Shown: piece by piece, positions 10,301 through 22,300 of the stretch
Numbering within the stretch: the first letter of the stretch is position 1
How the letters are laid out: each line of letters opens with the position of its first letter
NCBI GenBank assembly: GCA_964030475.1
Contig: CAXIPT010000001.1
Span: 19,259,610-19,323,609, forward strand
Reading direction: 5' to 3'
Source of the DNA: Tethya wilhelma
Taxonomy: Eukaryota > Porifera > Demospongiae > Tethyida > Tethyidae
Length of the DNA stretch: 64,000 bases
Position numbers and translations under genes: made by a program
Notes under the pieces: model-generated
Told to the model about the DNA's origin: nothing
The model's database searches: none
What the model saw: the letters and a program-made list of their open reading frames with translations, nothing else

Positions 10301-13300
10301 TACTCCATGAGTTGCTCTGCCTCAACCAAGTCTTTATCATTTCTCGAAGACTGTCTTCACACCTCTTATTGTCCATTTCAATTTGCTCCAATTTTGTGTC
10401 GGAGACTTCCAACAATACTCCGATGTTGTGCCAGTTTTTTGCTAGAGGCAAGAGTAATTTGAGACACGAAGCTAATGATGGCAGTTTTTTATTTCTTGAC
10501 TTTTGCCGATGTTTTCTTTCCAGTGAGTCTACTCTACGCTTCAACTGTTGTAGTAACATGATGTCAGATTCGGTTACTTCATCATTGGACCTGAAACAGC
10601 CCTGTTTTCTTTCTAAAACTTCAATTCTTTTCTTCAGTGAGAAGATTTCTTTGTGAAAGCGTTTAAGTGAATAATTGCTACTTTTAGAAGTATATAAGCT
10701 TTGTAAGGTACGATAAGACTTAAAAGAAGGCAGTTTGGCTCACAAACTTTGTTTAAACAAAAAAATTTACTCTATTTTATGGCTACTTTATAGTCTCAGA
10801 GAAATCTGAAGTTGTTAAGCTTTCCTGTAAAAATTAAAGTAAGAGGTTATATCTAAAATTAAGTCTATAATTTCTGTAGCCTCACTTACTTTTAGTATTT
10901 CTTCAGTATCCAACTACAGCACTGCCTAGTTGGCAGCTATAAAGCTGCAGTCTAGAGGAAAACCTCTATCCTGTATATTGACAGAGATACAACTGCACAG
11001 TGCAAGTTGGCATGGTTTAGTTATACTCTATAACAGTGGGTGTGTCTTAGTAACGGGAAAGGTGTGGCTAAAACTGGAATGTGGTAGTTCCCTGGGGACT
11101 GTCCCCGTCGGTTTCAGTGAGGTTTGTTTATACCATGGTATTTAGGTGGTCTACCAGAGGTATTTAATACTAATCATGTTGGCTCCTGAGTCAACGCAGC
11201 AAACAAATTTGCCAATCGCTAATTAGACAAGTAGTAAAAATTTTGAAAAAATAAGTAGTGTAGGAATGGGCAGTGCAGTAAAAAGTATTGGAACAAGGTA
11301 GGGTCTCAGTTTCGGCACATGACTACTTCATTTTTATTTTTTAACCCTCATATGGATTTTTCAGTGTCGTGTTGCAATAATCTGTACACTATAATAGTAC
11401 CATAGCTTATCATACTATTGCATTGGTTCACATTATAATAATTATTTGGTTAAGCAATGGAGTAAACTATAAATAGACAGGTATATAACCTGCTGGCCAA
11501 GAGTTGGGCATAAAAATGAAGTAGTCATGTGCCGAAACTGAGACCCTACCTTGTTCCAATACTTTTTACTGCACTGCCCATTCCTACANTGTGAAGTTTT
11601 TACTACTTGTATAGTTTACAATGATTAGGAGGCAACATGTTTAAGTCATAATAATTATACACGGTCTAATCTTATTCTCTTTTTCCTTTCTGTAGCTCGA
11701 AACAAGAACTACATGGTAAGTCACCATCAGAAGCTAACAGTAGCTGCTCTCCTTTGTGTAAATAGGACACACAACAAGCAACATAATCATGTGTATACCC
11801 CCTTACCCCCCCTCCCTCCACAGTTGTGGTGGACCCCCTGCTGTCCAAGGTGCTACGCCCCCACCAGAGAGAGGGGGTAAAGTTCATGTGGGACTGTGTC
11901 ACTGGAACCAGGCTGGAGGACAACTTTGGGTGCATCATGGCAGATGAAATGGTGGGTGGGTGTAAGTGTGTACCTGCACTGATGGGAGGGATGAAATGTT
12001 GATCATTATTTGTATAATTTTTAAATGTTTCAATGTCAAATGTCGCATGTTGTATGTCGAATGTCGCATGTTGTATGTCGAATGTCGCATGTTGTATGTC
12101 GAATGTCGCATGTTGTATTTTGATTGTCGCATGTCGTATGTTGAATGTCGCATGTTGAATGTTATATGTTGAATGTCGCATGTTGTATGTTGAATGTTGC
12201 ATGTCAATTTTCAATCTTTATCTTTTATCTTTTAATGTTAATGTTTCAATTAACATTTAAAGACATTTTAACATTTTAAATTTAGTGCATGTCCCTTAAT
12301 TTCCATTATTGTATATAAGAAATATTAATTTTAATAACTAGCGTCACTAAATTTTCTGTTAAGTATATAGGAAAAATAATGTTATCCATACCCCTCTAAG
12401 AGCAGTGCATACAGTTGAATCTTTGCCACTTTGTTTTTGGAGAGCCTTTTTTTTCTCCTGACATCAAATACGTAGCAAAAGTACATACACTACATCTTAG
12501 CAACTATTGTTGTATAAATACACACACACATTCACACAGGGACTGGGAAAAACACTCCAATGTATTACGCTAATGTGGACTCTCTTGAGGCAAGGACCAA
12601 CTGGTAAGTATTGAGCTTTAATTTCTCACAAAACAACTTGTTCATTTGCTTCTCTCTTTCTCTAGCAACTCCTGTCATTGATAAAGCTATAGTTGTAACA
12701 CCATCCAGTTTGGTTAAGGTATGTACATCGAAGTATGAGAGAACTTGTGATCTAGTGCATCTTCTGTTTTCTCTCTCTCTCTCTCTAGAACTGGCACAAG
12801 GAGATCTCCAAGTGGCTCGGAGGGAGGGTCCACCCTCTCTCCATAGACTCAGGCTCCAAGAGCGAGATCGATAAGTCCCTTACGGACTTCATGAACCAAC
12901 ATGGTCGTCGTGCCCCCACCCCGATCCTCATCATATCCTACGAGACGTTTCGACTCCATGCTGCCGTCTTGCACAGTAGAAAGGTCGGGCTGGTCATCTG
13001 TGATGAGGTAATGATGATGTCGTGTCTATGTTAGCAAGTGTATATATTGAAATCCTCTATAATTAGATTATTCTATGGAGTTATAGCTGTGTGTGTGTTT
13101 GTGTTTGAGTTATAACTGCTCATGTTTGAGTTATAACTGGTCATGTTTGAGTTATAACTGGTCATGTTTGAGTTATAACTGGTCATGTTTGAGTTACAAC
13201 TGCTCATGTTTGAGTTATAACTGCTCATGTTTGAGTTATAACTGGTCATGTTTGAGTTATAACTGGTCATGTTTGAGTTACAACTGGTCATGTTTGAGTT

Positions 13301-16300
13301 ATAACTGCTCATGTTTGAGTTATAACTGGTCATGTTTGAGTTACAACTGCTCATGTTTGAGTTATACACTGTAACTGCTCATGTTCTAGTTCATCCCCAT
13401 TCCTCTTGTGACAATGTGTCCTTGCTGTAGTGTGCTGAAAATTCGGTAAAGGTCATCAACATGATAAAACAGTTTTGTTTTTATTGACACTATGTATTAA
13501 CTCTCAAGTTTATTTATAGAACTGTGAAAACTGGAAGTATACAGCTCAATACAATACAATAATTACAATGCAAGCACATATCTTCTATGTTCTTTACACT
13601 GATTTTAGTGCCCGGGTCCTCAACACTGTACATCATTCTACCCTAAATCCCATACAGGGTCATCGATTAAAGAACTGTGAGAACCAGACATACACGGCGC
13701 TGAGTCAGCTCCAGACCTCGCGTCGCATCCTCCTCTCTGGGACACCCATCCAGAACGATCTTCTCGAGTACTTCAGTCTCTTGCATTTTGTCAACACGGG
13801 CATCCTTGGCACAACCAGCGAGTTCAAGAGGAGGTTCGAGACCCCGATCCTCCGAGGGAGAGATGCCTGTGCCAGTGACAAGGAGACCAAGATGGGAGAG
13901 GAGAGGCTGGGAGAGCTGGCCGCCATTGTGAACAGGTGAGGAAGGGGGAGGGGGGATGAATGAAATGTGATATATTTCCTTGTCATAACCAACCCAAAAT
14001 GCTATAATGCCTGGAAATGCATGCTATGATTTTGACTAATCAGTGTATATATGTAGTGTCTAGCATTCTATGGGTATGGATAAAATGTCATTATTAGTTT
14101 TTTTTTTTCCTATATATACTTAAGGGAAAATTTAGGGACACTAGGCACTAGATTTTCCTATATATTATAAGTGACATGCACTAAATTTTCCCTATAGTGT
14201 GATAGGGAAAATTTAGTCATGTGCACTAAATTTTCCCTTAAGTATATATAGGAAAAAAAACCTAATAATGACATTTGTAGTACGCAGTATGCAGTACGCA
14301 GTACCAGTACGCAGTATGCAGTACGCAGTACACAGTACGCAGTACGCAGTACGCAGTACCAGTACGCAGTAGCAGTACGCAGTATGCAGTACGCAGTATA
14401 CAGTATGCAGTATGCAGTATGCAGTACGCAGTATGCAGTACCAGTACGCAGTATGCATGCAGTACGCAGTATGCAGTACGCATGCAGTACGCAGTATGCA
14501 GTACGCAGTATGTAGTACGCAGTACGCAGTATGCAGTACGCAGTACGCAGTATACAGTATACTGTATAATACTAATGTCACCCCCAGGTACTATATATAG
14601 GAGAACTTTAGTGACAGGCCATTATAATGCTTCCCAAATACTATAGGGAAAATTTAGTGCATGTCACTAAAAATTCCCTATAATATATAGGAAAAATCTA
14701 GTGCCTAGTGTCACTAAATTTTCCCTTAAGTATATAGGGAAAAAAACAACTAATAATGACATTATGTACAGAACCGCATTCTATCTAGTTACCTAGACAA
14801 TCCAGTAGCCCCTAAAGATTTCTAACTAGTACATGTTGTGTGTTGATATTTGCCACCCTCTGTTTTTGTCCACATGGCATTCACATTTTATGTAACTTGA
14901 CCTACACTTTCTATACACATATACCCATATTCACTATTACTGTCTGATTGTACCCACACTGCCCATGCCACAAAACCAGCAAACACTAGCTCCTATATAT
15001 AATGTGTTGTCAACCAATGAGTACTTCATCGGTGCATGATCTGACCTTGCACTCACACTCACACATTGTCTCAGGTGCATCATCCGTCGTACCGCTGCCC
15101 TCCTCACCAAGTACCTCCCAGTCAAGGTGGAGCAGGTCCTCTGCTGTAAGCTCACACCCCTCCAGGCCTCCCTCTACAAACTCTTCACGGAGTCTAAAGC
15201 CACGAGGAAACTCCTCTCTGGTCCAGCTTCCTCTTCCTCTCGTGGCAGTAAGGGGGCAGGTGGTAGTGGTGGGATGAATGCTTCTTCACTCTCTGCCATT
15301 ACTAGCCTCAAGAAATTATGCAATCGTAAGTGCATGTGTAATTAAGTATAATGTATAATTATGTAAATGTTTTCGAAATAATTTTGTATTTGTATGGAGA
15401 TTTTGATTAAAATTACTTTGAAAAATTTAGTTCTAAAGCCAAAAAGAAAAACAACCACAAAAAATTTGAAGCTATATATACAGTATTCTTGTCATGTGCA
15501 ACCCATTAGCCCACTCTCTTGGCCAATACACAGTCAGTGTTATATGTATTGTGCTTGCATTAATTGGTGCCTTCTTTAGTCAGAAATCTCATTTTCCTCT
15601 AAATATAGTTTCCCTGTCTTCACATGTTTCACCCAATCCTTAGCTAGTTTGAATTTTCTCTGTTTTGTGTTTTGAATACATACATCTGTGTCCATAATAT
15701 AGGCCAGTTTTAGATGTTATGTAAGGTGATGTATAATCACATTTTTAGCATTACATCATGGAAAATAAACAGTAACTATGACACAAGCAAACCATCTCCT
15801 TTTGGCAAGCTGGGTTTGTACACAAACAGTGGTAGTTTTACACACACACACATGAATTCCTATACACACGTCTATGGGGGTAAGTATACTATAGCACTTC
15901 CACTGGATGTGTACAATGTGTTTGATGTGTCGCGATGTAAACTACAGTTCTTGTGTACATTTTCACTTGGGCCTTGTTTGGGGGATGTTGTTTACAAAAT
16001 GCTGTGCTACATTATGTAAGGTGTTCTGATATCATGCATGCCTCTATGTGGTTGTGTTGATGTGTTGTTTATCAACTTTCTTTGATGTTAGAATCATTTG
16101 ACAATGTGGAGTTAGTCCCCAATGGATTGAGTCACCAACAATCCATGGCATGCACCCCCTCACACCATCACATTATCACACCCACACTTCCTCACATCAG
16201 CCATCACTCTATCACCCCTCACATCATCACACATGCACACACACATATCCTCACACCATCACACACTCACCATCACACCCTCACACACACACACACGTTC

Positions 16301-19300
16301 ATAGATCCTCTATTGGTCTATGAGAAGGCTGAGATGGGTGAGGCTGGGTTTGAAGGAGCTCTTGAGCTCTTTCCTAACAACTTTGACTCAAAGAAGATCC
16401 AACCAGAGTTCTCAGGTACATGTGCTGGTACTAAAGTGGAATAGAAATGCATGCACGAAGCAAAATATTCTTTGTGCACACACATACATTCCATCACTCT
16501 TACTATATATCGATCATTTTTCTAATTCAGCTAGAAATTCCATCTGAGAACAACTTTGCAGTGCTATGTATTTTCACCCATTCTCTTGTGGTGTATTATT
16601 CATGATTCAGATTGTATGAAATTGTTTGTGTTCAGGTAAGATGTTGGTGTTGGACTGTATCCTGGCAGTGACTAGGGCCACTACTGATGATAAGGTAGTG
16701 TTGGTCTCCAACTACACACAGACACTGGATCTCTTTGAACAACTCTGTCGACTGAGAAGGTACATAATTATATCATATTGCTTTTCTCACCATGCATGTA
16801 ATACAGTATTAATAATATAGTGATAGCACCATATATCCTCTTAAAAATTTCTCTCAAGTATATACATTTATAATAATTATTTTGGACAAAAAAAATTGGC
16901 CTAGCGCTAATTGTTTCATTCAGTATAATATACTAATTAATATCATGTGCTGATTATTAACAGCAAATTGTTACAGTAATGATTATTATACCAGAATCAA
17001 AAATAATGAACTCTTCACACCACACCCATGGCCTCCAATCATAATCTATTTCAAATTGCCTTTTTTCTCTCTGGATCTCCAATTCCTGATCTCCTTGTTT
17101 CTCTTTGGAATACTTCAGGTTTGTTTTAGCAATCTTTAGCTTCAGAGCTATGTCGTAAAAGTTTAGAGCAGCCAGACTTTCAGCTCCTTCCATTTCACTC
17201 CTTTCCAAGGCCAGAGCTGCAGCTCGAATCAGTTCAATCTCAGAACGACAAAGAAGAGATTTAACAGCAACTGATTCCTTTTGGGTTGCATTTTCTTTAT
17301 CAAGGCACTGCTGTAGCACATTTGTTGAGAGCTCTTCCTGCTCAATCAAATTTCTGCATTCATTGGAAACACTGTAGATTGTCTCAGAGATACCGTTAGT
17401 GTAGTTGCTGGTCATGGCAAACTCTTCCCCCAGTATCGATACAAATGTTGCCCCATCAGCATCAAGGTTGCGTGATCGCTTGTAAGCAAAAAGTGGCTCT
17501 CTGTCAATTGTCATGATTTGAATGTAATAGTAGCTGCTTCCCACTACACTGCGGAAGTATATTCCCATGTCACCATTGACATATTCTCCTTCAATTTCAT
17601 TCAAGCGAGCATTTACAAATTTCAAATTTCGGTCAGTGCTTCTAGTTTCTGTTGTTGGCTGTATATCAGTAACTGGAGATGCAGTGCCAAATGAGCAGAA
17701 TAGCTGCAGTCCTATTGCAGCTATGACAATAATTGTCTTTTGCATGGTGTTCTCAGTAGTTCACAGTTTCCTTGAAGTTTGTTGATTATGTGTTTTCTGG
17801 TTGACAATATGCATGTCATAACTCATGAAGTGTTCCTTTTATAGCAATGCTTGGTTGTCTGGAGTTCAAGTTGGTCAGTTTGTGTAGTGTAGCCACGAGA
17901 AACCAACAAGACTACCAAAAGTCCCTTGTGTTTTTAAATTTGATTGTAATATGAACCACAATCTTGTGTAGATAAGTAAAGGAACCTATAGACAGAAAAA
18001 TTGTCTCATTCAGTTGTTGTTGTTTTCCAATTGAAGGTGACCATGTAGGTTGTTTTGTCCATCTGGAGATTTAGATAATGGTCATTGTTGCTGAGTAGTG
18101 GCTAGACATCATGCAGACTGTAATTTAAGCTATAAGTTTTGCAATTCCATGTATGGATGTCTCTTGTCCGGCAGACAATTTTGAATTTGATTCAAGCTGC
18201 AGCTCTGGCCCTGGAAAGGAGTGAAATCGAAGGATCTCTGGATGCTATGAATTTTTACGATAATATTATGATGGTGGCAAAGCCCCAGTCTGAAATAAAA
18301 GATGGGTGGGAATAAACTAAAGAAGCATATTGGAAAAAAATGCTCTGGAAACAGCTGTTTCTGAAGGTGTATGGCTCTGTTTTGCTGGTGTTTTGGTGTT
18401 TTGAATTGTTTGTTTATAGGTTGTGGAGCATTTTGTTTCATTGTTCTTACGTATTGCTTTTGATATTTGTATGCATGGTATTACTAATTGGCTATATATA
18501 TCTGAATGGCTCATATATAGGTGCAATTATGTATACCATGTAATTTTTTGTGATCGTTAGAATACTATGAATAGCAAAAGTTTCATACATGTACTTAGTT
18601 AGTGGCCACAATAGTCACACATGCGTTAATATTACTCTATCACAACGACATGCATGCTTCAAAGTTTGAATGCTTGCAGACTTTCATTTGTTCCTCAATC
18701 ACTATATACATGTGATTTGCATACCTGCACACAAACAGTTAATGTCTCTCAAAACATGAAACCTCTATGTCAATACATGCATATTACTTAAGTTGATGAT
18801 CATGCACACTTTGTCTTCAGTATAATTGCCGAGCGCCTTAGCACAAGGCAGTGTAATCTTGCAGGGCCAAAAATTGTGGAAGTAAAATCCAATTATACGT
18901 CATGAACACCGGATGAAAACGGGGCCAATTTGGCAAAAATTGTTCCGGTTTGAAACAAGCTAGCTGCATGCTCGTGATCGTGATGATCCTTACCATAATA
19001 TACGAAACACGTGCGCGCGCACAGCTCGAGATCTCGTGCTACGTATATATGCTAGAATCATGTGTGTTATGAGCCGGCATAGACTGCAGAGACATCATTG
19101 TGGTACCTTACTAACTGTACAAGAGTGAGAGTTTAAAATACATGGAGTTAGCTGATCAGGTATTCATGGTAGTCCATTTCTTTCGATCTAACTAGGTTTC
19201 CTTTCTAAACTGCGCGAGGCAATTAACTGCACTCAGTGTACAACTAGTATATATATATATATAATATATGATTGAAGAATATAAGGATTGGACAATACTA

Positions 19301-22300
19301 TCCAAAATCTAATGTATATGTATATACATGCATGACCTCCTGGTAGTATGGTTTTAATGTTTTTCCTGTCAGTGTATCTTTTGACATTGCAGTTTCCTGT
19401 AGTTTTGTAAGGGATGTGGTAGAGGGCATAGTGTAAACAGTCGTGGTCAACATGGCATTGAACATATTTACCAAAGCATTTGATCTTTCTGATAACTTAT
19501 AGTCAGCTATGTCTATTACTAATCCAAATATGATTGTAATCATCTTGAAGCATATATGGATGTAGCCGTTGACTATAAAAGAGTTCACTGCATCTATGAT
19601 ATATAGACACATCCAGATTCTGTAAGGATCAGAATCTTATAATCCCACAAATCTCAAAAATCATCCAGTGTCTTGTATATATAGTGTCAGCATATCCTGA
19701 GTGTGTATATATACAAGTGAAAAAAACATTAGAAATGTAGTAAGAACATAGGAATGGCCAAATCGTAAAAAATAAGCAAACAAGATTGGATTGGTGGTCA
19801 GATTGAGAGAAGGAGGCCACAATACTAAGAAATTTTGTATAAGCTTCTAGTTACGTACAATAAAGATTTGGTCACTGTATTACTCCACCACAAAAACATG
19901 CATTAAATTTTGAATGCATGCAGGCAGATAAAATTATTCCTCTGTCATTATAGCAATTCTATTTGTGCATAAGCAGTATAAGCATGCATGCATGTCTCAA
20001 AACATGAAGCCTATGACAAGATGCTCGTGCATACAACTTTTATACCAAGTTAATGTTTCTTACTTCCTAGGAGGCCATGCACATGCAGTAGACACACATC
20101 AAAACTATATTACTGTACCATAATGTTGTGCATCCATCAAGTTTTAATGCCGGGTTTTCATTTGTTCTTCAATCACTGCATGTGATTTGCAGACATGTAC
20201 ATAAACAGTGCGTGCATCTCTCAAAACATGAAACCTCTATGTCAATACACATTACATTGATGATCACACTTTGTCTTAGTGATCGAGGAATAAGGATTGA
20301 ACATTCCCATCCAAAATGTGATGCATGCATGTATGACCTTGTGATAGAGTATTAAGGTTTTAATGTTTTCTGATGACAAGGTGGTGTTGGTCTCCAACTA
20401 CACACAGACACTGGATCTCTTTGAACAACAGTCTGTTGGTTGAGAAGGTACACTAGCTGCATGCATATGTAGTATCATGTCATAAATGTATATCTAGAGT
20501 ATCAATTACACAAGGGTTGCAAAGGGTTGGTGAATGTATATATTGATTAGTATCATCTCTATATGGTATTACCATAGCAATGGCAATGCCACATGAGTCA
20601 ACATGCTGTACCTTGTTTATATTATGGCACCATCTGCTGAAGTGGTTTGTTTTTCCACTTGAAAGTGACTATGTTGGAGATTGGTCATTAATTTGTTTGC
20701 TGAGTTTTGTAAGCCAGTTAAAAAATTTGTGGTATATAGCTTTGATGACTCGGTCTAGAGCCTTCTAATCTTGTGGTAATCCCTGTGCTACCATTCCTTG
20801 ATGGAGTGCCAGCCACATCACTAAAAATACATTTTCCCTGCACACCACAAACAATTTCTAAGCTGGAAGTACCACAATGTATAGCATTTTTGAGGTTTGT
20901 AGAGTTTATATAAAAATGGCTACAGGTGACTGACCAGGTGTTGCTTTGGTGTGTATGCACTATAACTGGTTGTAAAGTTGTATCCTCTCCCTTTGCTGTT
21001 TCGATTTAAAATGCAAAAGAAGCTGATCTTTGCTATTCAGCTGCTGTGCTCTCTGCAGTTCTTTACGTTGAACACTGCCTCTCCAGTTGTTGACAGACAG
21101 CCACTTGTGGAACAGGATGACACTGACCGAAACTTGAAATCTGTAATCGTTCATCCTAATCAAATCAAGGGAGAGTATCATGACAGTGGTAGGGTGATAT
21201 ACTTTCACAGTGCAGTGGATAACAGCTTTTACATTCGCATAACAACTAATAATGGTGAACCACTTTTTGCTTTGAAACGTCCACGCATCCTTGATTCCAC
21301 TGCTATGTCGTTTATCTCAATACTGGGAGAAGAATTTGCAGTGACGAGTATCTTCAAAAATGAGAACATTTCTGAAACAATTTTCTACATCTCTGAAGAG
21401 TGTAGACGATCGGTTAAAGATGCCTTGGGCCAAGACATTTCCACAGCAGATTTGCTACATCAGTGTCTGGAAGAAGAAAATGCCGCCCAAAAGCAATCTG
21501 ATACTCTTAAGTCTCTTTTTAGTCGTCCTGAAATTAAACTGATTCGAGCTGCAGCTCTGGCCTTGGAAAGTAGTGGCTTGGAAGGATCTGAAAGCCTGGC
21601 TGCTATGAACTTTTACGACATGGCTCTGAAGCTGAAGATGGGGAAGAGTGAGCTGAAGTATTATGATGACAAAGTTACAGTTATTCAGCATGCTGACGGA
21701 TCGATTTCTGTTACTGTTGAACTATGTAATTGTGAATCAGGCTCTGGCCACTCAACACAATAATCTTTTGTACATTAAAATCATTAAGTCTGATTGGAAA
21801 TAAATATGAATCTTGTTGTATTATCAATTTTCTTGTAAGATATTGAGTGGGAATTAAAATTACAAATTATTCAGGGTGGTTTGTTTAGTATGCATGTGAA
21901 AGAAAGTAGTGACAAATTATTATTCTGCCTATGCACATAGGAGGTTGGACAGGTTTCATTAATTGCAATTATAATGAGCACTTTTATAATTTGTACCGCT
22001 ATAGCTAATACATGCATGTGCAGGGATCGTTCATGTAACTAAGAAGATTTATGTACGTGTGCATTTTATGTTCTACTATATATGGACCTATCATATCCTT
22101 GCTAGCCTCATTTCCAGCCTCCCTCTCTGAAAATGAAGTGGAAGTGCACTTTAAAAGCTCTGTTTGGCCCCTTCTCTCGCATTTAGTTTCTAGTGGGTGT
22201 AGACTCACTGATAGGGAGCTGAGGAACGAGGCTGTATATCCTTAGGTGTAACAGATGGTGCTCATAGAGTGTCTGTTTTGTTCAGTGTTGTTTTCCACTT

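Noticed and set aside
13073..13374. Tandem Asn-Ser-Asn-Met or Cys-Leu-Ser-Tyr repeat proteins
   Set aside because: Product of a 21-bp minisatellite in a RAD54 intron; both strands are open for the same reason.
12033..13383. CRISPR array
   Set aside because: The repeats are contiguous or have no unique spacers, and the window is eukaryotic.
14213..14646. Thr-Ala-Tyr-Cys repeat frames
   Set aside because: Product of the 7-bp CAGTACG array; no start or splice context.
20978..21010. Upstream start for member C
   Set aside because: The extra codons lack an ATG that is shared with the relatives; ATG 21011 aligns with the starts of all other members.
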